Translations under genes and position numbers: made by a program
Notes under the pieces: generated by a model
What the model saw: only the letters and a program-made list of their open reading frames with translations
Databases searched by the model: none
Told to the model about the DNA's origin: nothing
Origin: an uncultured Actinomycetes bacterium
GTDB lineage: Bacteria > Actinomycetota > Actinomycetes > Mycobacteriales > Mycobacteriaceae
NCBI GenBank assembly: GCA_903877095.1
Contig: CAIRCP010000057.1
Span: 1-38,245 of the forward strand
DNA: 38,245 nt
Reading direction: 5' to 3'
In this document: piece after piece, positions 28,331 through 38,245 of the stretch
Layout of the letters: each line of letters opens with the position of its first letter
How positions within the stretch are numbered: the stretch's first letter is position 1

Positions 28331-28920
28331 CCGACCCCCGCGTCACCGGTGTGGTCCTTGCGGCCGGCCTGTCCCGTCGCCTCGGACAACCCAAACAGCT
28401 TCTGCCGTATCGCGATTCGACTCTGCTGGGCGAGACGTTGGCGATGGCGCGCCGGTGCGGGTTCGATCAGTTGATCGTGACTCTGGGCGGCGCCGCCGAC
28501 CAGATACGGTCGGCCGTCGCGCTCGACGACACCCAGACCGTGGCGGTCGACCAACCTGCCTCGGGCTGCTCGGCGTCGCTGCGTGCGGCGCTGAACCTCG
28601 TCGCGCCCGACAGCGACGGCATCGTGCTGCTGCTGGGTGATCAGCCCGGCGTCGCGGTCTCCTCGGTGCGCCGCCTGCTGGCGGTCGGCGCCGGGCAGCC
28701 GATCGCGGTCTGCCGCTACACCGACGGCGTCGGCCATCCGTTCTGGTTCAGCCGCGCGGTATTCGGCGACATCGCCGCACTGCACGGCGACAAGGCGGTG
28801 TGGAAGCTCATCGAGGGCGGCCGCTTCCCGGTGGCCGAGGTCGACGTCAACGATTCCGTCCCGCCGGACGTCGACACCTGGGCGGACTACGAGAAGCTGC
28901 TCGCCGGGGTGGTGCCGTGA
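28327..28920 (+). CDS. mocA: MocA-like molybdenum cofactor nucleotidyltransferase
   Basis: 197 residues starting at the ATG that overlaps the YHS-XdhC stop. The N-terminal NTP-binding motif LAAGLSRRLGQPKQLLP (11-27), metal-binding LLLGDQPG (Asp105) and GHPFWFSRAVF are typical of the MocA/MobA superfamily, with the LLP variant of MocA (CTP:molybdopterin cytidylyltransferase). CO dehydrogenase needs molybdopterin cytosine dinucleotide, so a cytidylyltransferase within the cluster fits exactly. GTP specificity (MobA) cannot be excluded by eye. The stop overlaps the coxD GTG by 4 nt. Confidence 0.87.
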   Translation: MTDPRVTGVVLAAGLSRRLGQPKQLLPYRDSTLLGETLAMARRCGFDQLIVTLGGAADQIRSAVALDDTQTVAVDQPASGCSASLRAALNLVAPDSDGIVLLLGDQPGVAVSSVRRLLAVGAGQPIAVCRYTDGVGHPFWFSRAVFGDIAALHGDKAVWKLIEGGRFPVAEVDVNDSVPPDVDTWADYEKLLAGVVP

Positions 28921-29798
28921 CCTTCGACGGGGTGGACGACGTGATCCGGCGGTTCGACGAACACGGGCACCTTCTCGACGAGGGAACCGCGTCGGCGGTA
29001 TACCTGGCCGCCGCGCTGAACCGGCCCCTGCTGCTCGAGGGCGAACCCGGCGTCGGTAAGACGACCGCCGCGAAAACCCTTGCGGCCGTGCTGGATGCGC
29101 CGTTGATCCGGCTGCAGTGCTACGAGGGACTCTCGGCGGCCGAAGCGCTCTACGACTGGAATTACCAGCGCCAGTTGCTGGGTATCCGGCTTGCGGAGGC
29201 GCGCGGCGAGTCGATCGAGGAATCCGATCTCTACTCCGAGACCTACCTGTTGGATCGCCCGATCCTGGCGTGTGTGCGCTACCGCGGCGACACCCCGCCG
29301 GTGCTGCTGATCGACGAGATCGATCGTGCCGACGACGAATTCGAGGCGCTGCTGCTGGAGTTCCTCGGCGAGTCATCGGTGACGGTGCCCGAACTGGGCA
29401 CCTTCGTCGCGCAGCGGCCGCCGCTGGCGGTGCTGACCTCCAACCGCAGCCGTGACCTCCACGATGCGCTTCGCCGGCGCTGCCTCTACCACTGGATCGA
29501 CTACCCCGAGCCGGCCCGGGCCGCCGCGATCGTGCGCCGCAGCGTGCCGGGGGCCGGCGCCGCACTGGTCGAGCACGCCACGGCCTTCGTCGGGCGGGCA
29601 CGGGACCTTGATCTGGACAAGCCGCCGGGCGTCGCCGAGACCATCGACTGGGTGGCCGCGCTGGTCGCACTGGGCGTCGGTGACCTCGTCGACCCCGCGG
29701 CGCTGGCCGCCCTGAGCACGTTGGGCAAGACGCCCGACGACAGCGGCGCCCTGCGCAGCGCGTTCTCGCAGTACCGCACCCAACTGGCCGCCGGATAA
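28917..29798 (+). CDS. coxD: CoxD, MoxR-type AAA+ ATPase for CO dehydrogenase maturation
   Basis: 293 residues with a GTG start inside the upstream stop (GTGA). Walker A is GEPGVGKT (42-49), Walker B LLIDEIDRAD (130-139), sensor 1 TSNRSRDL (174-181), and an arginine-finger candidate lies in RRRC (186-189). In Oligotropha carboxidovorans CoxD is a membrane-associated AAA+ chaperone needed to add sulfur and then copper to the molybdenum centre. It usually works with a VWA partner, CoxE, which is encoded two genes downstream here. The coxG ribosome-binding site overlaps its stop codon. Confidence 0.93.
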   Translation: MTFDGVDDVIRRFDEHGHLLDEGTASAVYLAAALNRPLLLEGEPGVGKTTAAKTLAAVLDAPLIRLQCYEGLSAAEALYDWNYQRQLLGIRLAEARGESIEESDLYSETYLLDRPILACVRYRGDTPPVLLIDEIDRADDEFEALLLEFLGESSVTVPELGTFVAQRPPLAVLTSNRSRDLHDALRRRCLYHWIDYPEPARAAAIVRRSVPGAGAALVEHATAFVGRARDLDLDKPPGVAETIDWVAALVALGVGDLVDPAALAALSTLGKTPDDSGALRSAFSQYRTQLAAG

Positions 29799-29811
29799 AG
29801 GAGCACCCCTG

Positions 29812-30519
29812 ATGATCATCGCCAACGAGTTCACCCTCAACGTTCCCGTCGACACGGCGTGGGCGCTGCTCAGCGATATGGAGCAGGTGGTCCCACTGAT
29901 GCCCGGTGCGGCCCTGCTGGGCCGGGAGGGCGACGAATTCCTGGCGAAGGTCAAGGTCAAGGTCGGCCCGGTCACCAGCGAGTTCAGCGGCAAGGCGCAC
30001 TTTCTGGAGAAGGACGACATCAATCACCGGGCGCTGATCGACGGCCGTGCCAAGGACTCCAAGGGCGGCGGCAATGCCGCGGCGGTCGTCACGCTGCAGG
30101 CCAGGGAGGACGGCGGGCGCACCCGGGTCACCGTCGACACCGATCTGAAGATCGTCGGCAAGCTGGCTCAGTTCGGCAGCGGCATGCTGCAGCAGGTGTC
30201 GGAGAAACTCCTGGCCCAATTCGTCGATCAGCTCGAAGCCCGGCTCAGCGGCGGCTCGCCGGTCGCTGCTGCCGAGACCGCGGTCACCGGCGGGGTGGCA
30301 ACCGAGCAGGTCGGCTCGACGGCGACCGCCACGGCGGCGCCGGCGGCCACGGCGACCTCGGCGGCCCCCCGGGTCGCGCCCAGGGCGGCCGAGCCGGAGG
30401 CACTCGACCTGCTCGAACTGGCCGGCGGAGGCGCCGTGACGAAGTACGCCGCCGGCGGCGTGATCGTCGTTCTGCTGATGGTGATCGCTTACCTGCTGGG
30501 GCGGTTGGCGCGCGAATGA
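29812..30519 (+). CDS. coxG: CoxG, SRPBCC-domain membrane-anchored protein
   Basis: 235 residues. Residues 1-147 form an SRPBCC (START-like) ligand-binding fold, opening with [21 protein letters not shown] flexible Ala/Thr/Pro linker covers about 148-209, and a single C-terminal membrane helix lies at about 213-231. CoxG tethers CO dehydrogenase to the membrane. Recent work on M. smegmatis, as I recall it, indicates that the CoxG pocket carries menaquinone from the membrane to the enzyme. The hydrophobic-pocket fold plus anchor is consistent with that. AAAGGAG at 29797-29803 is its ribosome-binding site, and coxE starts inside its stop codon. Confidence 0.93.
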   Translation: MIIANEFTLNVPVDTAWALLSDMEQVVPLMPGAALLGREGDEFLAKVKVKVGPVTSEFSGKAHFLEKDDINHRALIDGRAKDSKGGGNAAAVVTLQAREDGGRTRVTVDTDLKIVGKLAQFGSGMLQQVSEKLLAQFVDQLEARLSGGSPVAAAETAVTGGVATEQVGSTATATAAPAATATSAAPRVAPRAAEPEALDLLELAGGGAVTKYAAGGVIVVLLMVIAYLLGRLARE

Positions 30520-31784
30520 CCTCCGCGGTGCTGTTGCGTGGGGTGGATCTCGCCGCCTTCGCGGCCGCACTCACGCACCGGCTCCGCACCGGCGGCGTGG
30601 TGGTGTCGGCCAGCGGGCCGGGGAGTTTCGTCGCGGCTTTCCGGGAGATGCGACCGGCCTCGCGATCCCGGCTGTACTGGGTCGCGCGCTTGACCTTGGT
30701 CAACCGCGCCGAGGATCTGCCCGTTTTCGACGCCGTCTTCGCGGCGGTGTTCGACGATGCGGTCCTTCCCACGGACCCGGTCAGTCGCGGCGCGGGTCAG
30801 GGCAAGTCAGCGGATTCGGGTCCGTCGGCCCGGCGCCGTCGCGGCGGCGGGCCTCCGGTCGATGGATTGCCCTGGGCCACCCGGCCCCCGGTGTCGAACC
30901 CCGGTACCAGCCCGCCGGACCCGGATGTGGTTCCCGAAGCGCTTCCCAGCCGCATCGCGGCCAGGGACGGGGAGTCGTTCGACACCTTCGACGACGCCGA
31001 CCTGCGGCTCATCGGGACGTGGCTGGAGCGCAGCCTGACCCGTTGGCCGACGCGGAACACGATGCGTCCCGTTGCCGACCGGCGGGGTCGCGGGATCGAC
31101 ATGCGCTCGACGTTGCGCCGATCCCGCAGCACCGGTTGGGAGCCCATCACACTGGTCCGCACCGACCGGGCCCGACGGCTGCGCCGGCTGGTGCTGATCT
31201 GCGACGTCAGCCGTTCGATGCAGCCGTATGCCGCAATCTATTTGCATCTGATGAGGGCGGCTGCGTTGCGCCAGAACGGTATTCGTCCGGAGGTCTTCGC
31301 CTTCGCCACCAGCGTGACCCGGCTGACGGCGGTTTTGTCGCACCGCTCCGCGGAAGCGGCGCTTCGCCGGGCCAACGACAAGGTGGTGGACCGGTTCGGC
31401 GGCACCCACCTGGCGCGCGCGATCAGCGAACTGCTCGGCCCGGCGCACGGCGGGATACTGCGCGGCGCGGTGGTCATCATCGCCTCGGACGGATGGGACA
31501 GCGATCCGCCGGAGTTACTCGACGCGGCATTGCGGCGGCTGACCCGCCGGTCGGCACACCTGGTCTGGCTCAATCCGCGGGCGGCCGCACCCGGTTTCCA
31601 GCCGCTGACCGGTGCGATGGCGGCGGCGTTGCCGTATTGCGACGCGGTCGTACCGGCCCACTCGTTGTCCGCGATGCGCGAGTTGTTTCACACCCTCGTC
31701 GAACTGGCCGGGCACCGTTGGGCCGGACGGCGTTCTCTCCCAACCGCCGGATCGCGCCCGCCCGGTATCCTGAACAGGCCATGA
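30516..31784 (+). CDS. coxE: CoxE, VWA-domain CO dehydrogenase maturation protein
   Basis: 422 residues from the ATG overlapping the coxG stop; a longer upstream frame is an antiphase shadow. A C-terminal von Willebrand A domain has the MIDAS pattern DVSRS (230-234), Thr297 in GGTHL and Asp325 in SDGWDS. An N-terminal helical part and an Arg/Pro/Gly-rich linker (about 88-145) precede it. CoxE proteins act with the AAA+ CoxD in building the Mo-Cu centre. Its last codons contain a -10 box for iscS, and its stop overlaps the iscS start (ATGA). Confidence 0.91.
   Translation: MTSAVLLRGVDLAAFAAALTHRLRTGGVVVSASGPGSFVAAFREMRPASRSRLYWVARLTLVNRAEDLPVFDAVFAAVFDDAVLPTDPVSRGAGQGKSADSGPSARRRRGGGPPVDGLPWATRPPVSNPGTSPPDPDVVPEALPSRIAARDGESFDTFDDADLRLIGTWLERSLTRWPTRNTMRPVADRRGRGIDMRSTLRRSRSTGWEPITLVRTDRARRLRRLVLICDVSRSMQPYAAIYLHLMRAAALRQNGIRPEVFAFATSVTRLTAVLSHRSAEAALRRANDKVVDRFGGTHLARAISELLGPAHGGILRGAVVIIASDGWDSDPPELLDAALRRLTRRSAHLVWLNPRAAAPGFQPLTGAMAAALPYCDAVVPAHSLSAMRELFHTLVELAGHRWAGRRSLPTAGSRPPGILNRP
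31766..31780 (+). promoter_or_regulatory. Promoter -10 candidate for iscS inside the coxE 3' end
   Basis: TATCCT at 31766-31771 is followed by 9 nt and the iscS ATG at 31781. It would give a leader of about 2-3 nt and let iscS-mnmA be expressed when cox is silent. No Shine-Dalgarno sequence is visible. Confidence 0.5.
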
Positions 31785-33007
31785 GCCAGAACCGGTCGGT
31801 GTATCTCGACCACGCTGCCACCACCCCGATGCATCCGGAGGCCATCGAGGCGATGATGGCCGCGCTGTCCTTGGTGGGCAACGCGTCCTCGTTGCACACC
31901 GCCGGGCGGACGGCCCGCCGCCGGGTGGAGGAGGCCCGGGAGAGCCTGGCCGCCCGCCTGGGTGCGCGGCCTTCGGAAGTGATCTTCACCGCCGGCGGTA
32001 CCGACAGCGACAACCTGGCCGTCAAAGGCATCTACTGGGCCCGCCGCGACGCCGACCCGCACCGCCGCCGCATCGTCACCACTGCCGTCGAGCACCACGC
32101 CGTTCTCGACGCCGTCGGCTGGCTGGCCGACCACGAGGGCGCCGAGGTGACCTATCTGCCGTGCCAGGCCGACGGTGCGGTCACGCAGGAGGCCCTGCGC
32201 GACGTTCTCGACTCCTACGACGACGTAGCACTGATCACCGTCATGTGGGCCAACAACGAAGTCGGCACCGTCATGCCGATCGCTGAAATGGCTTCTATCG
32301 CAGCCGAATTCGGCGTCCCGATGCACAGCGACGCCGTTCAGGCCGTCGGTCAGCTGCCGTTGGACTTCGCAGCGTCGGGACTGTCGGCGATGAGCATCGC
32401 CGCGCACAAATTCGGCGGCCCATGCGGTGTCGGGGCGCTGCTGCTGCGCCGCGATACCGCCTGCGTGCCCCTCTTGCACGGCGGCGGGCAGGAGCGTGAC
32501 GTGCGTTCGGGCACAGTGGATGTCGCCGGCGCGGTGGCGATGGCCGCCGCCGCCGATGTCGCCGTCGGCGCCCGGGAGCAGACGGCGATGCGGCTGAGCG
32601 CCCTCCGGGACCGGCTCGTCGACGGTGTCCTGGACTCCATCGACGACGTCGTGGTCAATGGTCCGATTGACGACTTCGTCGTCGGTGGCGGCCAGGGAGA
32701 TCGGCGACTGCCCGGCAACGCCCACTTCACCTTCCGCGGCTGCGAGGGCGATTCGCTGCTGATGTTGTTGGACGCCAACGGTATCGAAGGCTCCACCGGC
32801 TCGGCGTGTACGGCAGGTGTGGCGCGGGCTTCGCATGTGCTGCTGGCGATGGGCGCCGATCCGGACCTTGCCCGCGGCTCCCTGCGGCTGTCGCTGGGGC
32901 ACACCAGCACCGAGGCCGACGTCGACGCCGCGCTGGCGGTGCTGCCCGCGGCGGTGCAGCGGGCCCGCCAGGCCGCGCTCGCCAGTTCGTCGACGGGCCT
33001 GCGATGA
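31781..33007 (+). CDS. iscS: Cysteine desulfurase
   Basis: 408 residues. A class V PLP enzyme that removes sulfur from cysteine: [12 protein letters not shown] at the N terminus, His105/His106 (VEHHAVLD) above PLP, Lys210 in [10 protein letters not shown] forming the aldimine, and the persulfide Cys343 in GSACTAGV. It corresponds to M. tuberculosis IscS (Rv3025c), the housekeeping donor for Fe-S assembly and thiolation. Here it begins within the coxE stop codon and ends within the mnmA start codon, so it may also serve the sulfur needs of CO dehydrogenase (2Fe-2S clusters and the bridging sulfide). That last point is inference. Confidence 0.96.
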   Translation: MSQNRSVYLDHAATTPMHPEAIEAMMAALSLVGNASSLHTAGRTARRRVEEARESLAARLGARPSEVIFTAGGTDSDNLAVKGIYWARRDADPHRRRIVTTAVEHHAVLDAVGWLADHEGAEVTYLPCQADGAVTQEALRDVLDSYDDVALITVMWANNEVGTVMPIAEMASIAAEFGVPMHSDAVQAVGQLPLDFAASGLSAMSIAAHKFGGPCGVGALLLRRDTACVPLLHGGGQERDVRSGTVDVAGAVAMAAAADVAVGAREQTAMRLSALRDRLVDGVLDSIDDVVVNGPIDDFVVGGGQGDRRLPGNAHFTFRGCEGDSLLMLLDANGIEGSTGSACTAGVARASHVLLAMGADPDLARGSLRLSLGHTSTEADVDAALAVLPAAVQRARQAALASSSTGLR

Positions 33008-34068
33008 AGGTGCTGGCCGCGATGAGCGGCGGCGTGGACTCGTCGGTGGCCGCCGCCCGCATGGTCGATGCCGGCCACGAGGTGGTCGGGGTGCACCTGG
33101 CGCTGTCCCAGGCTCCTGGGACCTTGCGCACCGGATCGCGGGGCTGCTGCTCTAAGGAGGACGCCGGCGATGCCCGACGGGTCGCCGACATCCTCGGAAT
33201 CCCGTTCTACGTATGGGATTTCGCCGATCGTTTCAAAGCCGACGTCATCGATGACTTCGTCGCCGCCTATGCGCGCGGCGAGACGCCGAACCCGTGCGTG
33301 CGCTGCAACGAGCGGATCAAGTTCTCCGCGCTGGCGGCCCGGGCGCTGGCCTTGGGATTCGACGCGGTGGCCACCGGCCACTACGCCCGGCTCTCGGACG
33401 GACGGCTGCGCCGGGCCGTCGACCCCGACAAGGACCAGTCGTACGTGCTCGCCGTGTTGACCGCCGAACAGCTGCGCCATGCGTTGTTCCCGATCGGTGA
33501 TACTCCCAAGCCGGCCATCCGGGAGGAGGCGGCCAGCCGGGGCCTGGCGGTCGCGAGCAAGCCGGACAGCCACGACATCTGCTTCATCCCGTCCGGGGAT
33601 ACCCGCGCCTTCCTCGGCGCCCGCATCGGGGTGCGCCCCGGCGCGGTCGTCGACTCGGGCGGTGCGGTGCTCGCCCGCCACGACGGCGTCCACGGGTTCA
33701 CCATCGGCCAGCGCAAAGGCCTGGGCATCGCCGGACCCGGGCCGGACGGGCAGCCCCGCTACGTCACCGCCATCGACGCGGAGTCCGGCACGGTCCAGGT
33801 GGGCGGCAAGGACGACCTGGACGTGTGGTCGCTGACCGGCGAACGGCCGGTGTTCACCTCGGGCACCGAGATCGCCGGACTGCTGGAGTGCGAGGTTCAG
33901 GTCCGTGCCCACGGCGGTATGGCGGCCGGGATTGCCGGAACCGTCGACGGCCTGCTGCATGTCGCTCTGCGCGCTCCGTTGCGCGGGGTGGCGCCCGGCC
34001 AGACGATGGTGATCTACCGGCCCGACGCCGACGGTGACGAAGTGATCGCCAGCGCGACGATCCGCTGA
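33004..34068 (+). CDS. mnmA: tRNA 2-thiouridylase MnmA
   Basis: 354 residues. The ATP pyrophosphatase loop SGGVDSS is at 8-14; the catalytic Cys98 in NPCVRCN and the persulfide-carrying Cys193 in [11 protein letters not shown] are present. The C-terminal beta-barrel begins near [14 protein letters not shown]. It 2-thiolates U34 of Lys/Glu/Gln tRNAs using sulfur from IscS, the product of the overlapping upstream gene (ATGA overlap). It matches M. tuberculosis Rv3024c. The gene converges with the DUF4239 gene with 6 nt between stop codons and no evident terminator hairpin. Confidence 0.96.
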   Translation: MKVLAAMSGGVDSSVAAARMVDAGHEVVGVHLALSQAPGTLRTGSRGCCSKEDAGDARRVADILGIPFYVWDFADRFKADVIDDFVAAYARGETPNPCVRCNERIKFSALAARALALGFDAVATGHYARLSDGRLRRAVDPDKDQSYVLAVLTAEQLRHALFPIGDTPKPAIREEAASRGLAVASKPDSHDICFIPSGDTRAFLGARIGVRPGAVVDSGGAVLARHDGVHGFTIGQRKGLGIAGPGPDGQPRYVTAIDAESGTVQVGGKDDLDVWSLTGERPVFTSGTEIAGLLECEVQVRAHGGMAAGIAGTVDGLLHVALRAPLRGVAPGQTMVIYRPDADGDEVIASATIR

Positions 34069-34074
34069 CGGCGC

Positions 34075-34866
34075 CTACTTCGCCACGGGTTCGGGTACGA
34101 GAGTCTCGGACAGTTGGATCAGCGGCTGCATGTTCACCTTGATCGCCCCACGGAAAGGGACGTCGAGGGTGAGTATCAGGGTCAGGGCGATGGCCGAGAC
34201 CAGGGCCCACCCGTACATCAGGTAGGGACGCGAGACGTCTCCTCCGGCCGAGCCCATGGCCACTGCCAGCAGCGCTCCCGACGCGACGAGCAGTCCGAGC
34301 AGCAGTGGCGGCAGCGCGCGCTGAGCGACTGCGGACACCTTGGACTGGGCGGCGGTCAGCGCCGCCGCCGCGCTGGTCATCGCGGCTGCTTCGGGCGTCG
34401 TCCCGCGGTCGTAGGCGACGTTGTGCACGCTGTGCTGCAGCGCATCGAAAGCAGGGGCGGACGGCATGGCGGCGGTGTCGCCCCGGGACAGAAAGGCCGG
34501 GTCCTGGTTCACCGTGATCGAGAGATAGTGGTCCAGGTTGCCGAGGATCTCCTTAGCTCCCGCCTTGTCCGTGATCGACTTCGTTGCCCACACCAGCTGC
34601 TGAGTCGCGGTCGCCTGCGAGTCGATGGCCTCCTGACCGGCATTGATGGCCGACCACGACATCGTCGCGGCGAACCCGATGAGGAAGCCGAAGATCGCGC
34701 CGATGGGCGTCAGGGTCTTACCGGCGTACTCGGTGAGTTCGGTCCGGCGATCCTCGGACTCGACCCGACGCACCGCGTACCTCGCCAGCAGGCTCAGGAT
34801 GGCGAAGAAGGCGAACCACCCAAGAGTGAGCCCCCACCAAGGCAATTGCTGAAATTTTTGGAGCAC
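34075..34866 (-). CDS. DUF4239-family membrane protein
   Basis: 263 residues from a GTG with a strong AAGGAGG (34877-34871, minus) 4 nt upstream; an in-frame ATG at 34902 lies upstream of that site. Two N-terminal membrane segments (about 11-31 and 52-74) and two C-terminal ones (LPPLLLGLLVASGALLAVAM and a final one ending LTLILTLDVPF) flank a soluble helical region, the DUF4239 (bestrophin-like) layout. Ion-channel function is only suggested by distant similarity. In M. tuberculosis the interval between mnmA and the MetE-like gene carries an insertion sequence and PE/PPE/ESX genes. None of those is present here. Confidence 0.78.
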   Translation of the reverse strand: MLQKFQQLPWWGLTLGWFAFFAILSLLARYAVRRVESEDRRTELTEYAGKTLTPIGAIFGFLIGFAATMSWSAINAGQEAIDSQATATQQLVWATKSITDKAGAKEILGNLDHYLSITVNQDPAFLSRGDTAAMPSAPAFDALQHSVHNVAYDRGTTPEAAAMTSAAAALTAAQSKVSAVAQRALPPLLLGLLVASGALLAVAMGSAGGDVSRPYLMYGWALVSAIALTLILTLDVPFRGAIKVNMQPLIQLSETLVPEPVAK

Positions 34867-34900
34867 GGGGCCTCCTTGTCGGGCAGTGCCAGGGCCCATC

Positions 34901-34906
34901 ATTATC
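34901..34906 (-). promoter_or_regulatory. -10 candidate for the DUF4239 gene
   Basis: Minus-strand GATAAT at 34906-34901 is one base from TATAAT. It would give a leader of about 28 nt containing the AAGGAGG ribosome-binding site. No good -35 is seen. Confidence 0.4.
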
Positions 34907-34948
34907 TATCCCGGTGGCGGCGTGGGCTGCGCGCACGACGGACCCGCG

Positions 34949-34960
34949 TACGTTGAACCG
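34949..34960 (+). promoter_or_regulatory. Leaderless -10 promoter element of the MetE-like gene
   Basis: TACGTT at 34949-34954 ends 6 nt before GTG 34961. It supports this start over the in-frame ATG at 34886, which overlaps the divergent promoter. Confidence 0.48.
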
Positions 34961-35971
34961 GTGAGCAATGTCGCCACCGCCACCGGTATCGGTTCCTGGC
35001 CCGGGACCGCACCGCGTTCCGCGGCCGAGGTCATCGTCGGCGAACTCCACCAGCTTCCGTACCTGCCCGAGTTGCCGGCCCGCGGCGTCGGCGCGGACAT
35101 GATCGGGCGGGCGGGTGCGCTGCTGATCGACATCGCCATCGACACCGTGCCGCGCGGCTACCGGATCGCCGCCCGGCCCGGGGCGGTCACCCGGCGAGCG
35201 GCCAGCCTGCTCGGCGAGGACATCGACGCGCTGGAGGAGGCCTGGGAGCAGGCCGGGGGAGCGGGTTCGGGCCGGGCGGTGAAAATCCAGGCGCCCGGCC
35301 CCATCACGCTGGCGGCCGAACTGGAACTGTCCAACGGGCACCGGGCCATCACCGACCCGGGGGCGCTGCGCGATCTGGCGGCATCCCTGGCCGAAGGGGT
35401 GGCCGTCCATCGCGCCGAGGTGGCGCGTCGGCTCTCGGCGCCGGTGGTGGTCCAGCTCGACGAGCCCCTGCTGGCCGCCGCGCTGGCCGGCCGGATCAGC
35501 GGAGTCACCGCGTTCACTCCGGTGCACCCGGTCGACGAGACCCTGGCCATCGGACTGTACGACGATTGCGTCGCCGCCATCGGAGCCGAAGTGATCCTGC
35601 ACAGCTGCGCGGCCGACCTGCCGTGGAAGGTGTTGCGGCGCAGTGCCATCAATGCCGTTTCCGTCGATGTGGCGACGTTGGGCCCGGGCGGGCTGGACGG
35701 GCTGGGGGAGTTCGTCGACGCGGGTGGATCCGCCGTGTTGGGGCTGGTGCCGGCGTTGGCGCCGCAGGCCCGGCCGTCGGCCGAGGAGGTGGCCGCTGCG
35801 GCGGCCGCGGTGACCGACCGGATCGGCTTCCCGCGTTCGGTTCTCGGCACGCGGATCGGCATCAGCCCGACGTGCGGTCTGGCCGGGGCCACCGACGCCT
35901 GGGCGCGGATCGCCACCGGACTGTCCCAGCAGGCCGCGACGGCGATCGGCGAGGACCCGAGCGCGATCTAG
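34961..35971 (+). CDS. MetE-like (cobalamin-independent methionine synthase C-terminal type) protein
   Basis: 336 residues, matching Rv3015c in length and position next to ligA. It is a single TIM barrel like the C-terminal half of MetE: GIGSWPGTAPR at the N terminus, QLDEP (165-169), zinc ligands His214 and Cys216 (ILHSCA) and Cys305 (ISPTCGLAG). It lacks the N-terminal MetE half that helps bind polyglutamyl folate, so it is unlikely to be a standard methionine synthase; related stand-alone core proteins use other methyl donors. The actual substrate is unknown. It has its own leaderless promoter. Confidence 0.87.
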   Translation: MSNVATATGIGSWPGTAPRSAAEVIVGELHQLPYLPELPARGVGADMIGRAGALLIDIAIDTVPRGYRIAARPGAVTRRAASLLGEDIDALEEAWEQAGGAGSGRAVKIQAPGPITLAAELELSNGHRAITDPGALRDLAASLAEGVAVHRAEVARRLSAPVVVQLDEPLLAAALAGRISGVTAFTPVHPVDETLAIGLYDDCVAAIGAEVILHSCAADLPWKVLRRSAINAVSVDVATLGPGGLDGLGEFVDAGGSAVLGLVPALAPQARPSAEEVAAAAAAVTDRIGFPRSVLGTRIGISPTCGLAGATDAWARIATGLSQQAATAIGEDPSAI

Positions 35972-35993
35972 GCATTGATTCGTCGCCGCCGAC

Positions 35994-36042
35994 TGAGGAA
36001 CCACACAGACGAAGTGCGAGTAGACCTCTGCTGGATTCCTCA
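35994..36042. repeat. Inverted repeat between the MetE-like gene and ligA
   Basis: TGAGGAACC (35994-36002) pairs with GGATTCCTCA (36033-36042) over nine base pairs with one bulged base; the loop is 30 nt. It starts 22 nt after the MetE-like stop and ends before the ligA -10 box. It could be a weak terminator or a regulatory element. Confidence 0.35.
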
Positions 36043-36057
36043 CTCAACGCTCTCGGC

Positions 36058-38245
<2,188 letters not shown>

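Overview
The window is high-GC actinobacterial DNA whose gene order follows the Mycobacterium chromosome block that I know from M. tuberculosis as roughly Rv3045 (adhC) to Rv3014c (ligA). Protein-level resemblance to FecB, CtaD, SerB2, EchA17, Rv3032 and IscS is strong, so the host is a member of Mycobacteriaceae. It is probably an environmental, non-tuberculous species, because it carries an aerobic carbon monoxide dehydrogenase cluster at this site. No rRNA, tRNA, CRISPR array, insertion sequence, integrase or toxin-antitoxin module was found, and no gene-free stretch exceeds about 300 bases.

Layout. 1-2.3 kb: zinc alcohol dehydrogenase and an iron-siderophore-type binding lipoprotein, both on the minus strand. 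2.4-8.8 kb: cytochrome aa3 oxidase subunit I, phosphoserine phosphatase SerB2, an Acg-type nitroreductase-like protein, then a tightly coupled ABC ATPase / NUDIX / enoyl-CoA hydratase-like run. 8.8-18.9 kb: the methylglucose lipopolysaccharide (MGLP)-associated neighbourhood (two methyltransferases, a secreted RsiV-domain protein, a PrsW-type protease with a tiny proline-rich membrane protein and a beta-propeller lipoprotein, a left-handed beta-helix acyltransferase, a 44-residue lysine-rich protein, glycosyltransferase Rv3032, GH57 enzyme Rv3031 and methyltransferase Rv3030). 19.1-21.0 kb: electron transfer flavoprotein FixA/FixB with a clear promoter, an operator-like palindrome and a strong terminator. 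21.1-21.4 kb: the probable remnant of a surface-protein gene.

21.4-31.8 kb holds the main accessory system: a LysR regulator, divergent XdhC/CoxI-like protein, coxM-coxS-coxL (form I, with the active-site signature AYACSFR), an XdhC protein fused to a YHS domain, a MocA-like nucleotidyltransferase, coxD, coxG and coxE. Together these encode the Mo-Cu-S/FAD/2Fe-2S CO dehydrogenase, synthesis of its molybdopterin cytosine dinucleotide, insertion of S and Cu, and the membrane/quinone link. It occupies the interval between fixB and iscS, where M. tuberculosis has two unrelated small genes. From coxL onward the genes are nearly contiguous, and coxE overlaps iscS, which overlaps mnmA, so the sulfur-donor gene is physically coupled to the cox run.

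31.8-38.2 kb: iscS, mnmA, a DUF4239 membrane protein, a MetE-like protein and ligA. LigA runs off the end of the window inside a perfect 30-bp tandem repeat that extends its C terminus. A recurring feature is the leaderless promoter: eleven genes have a TANNNT -10 hexamer ending 6-8 nt before an ATG/GTG. These decided several start codons and include one pair of overlapping divergent -10 boxes (lysR/xdhC) and two cases where the upstream gene's TAG stop codon is itself part of the -10 box.
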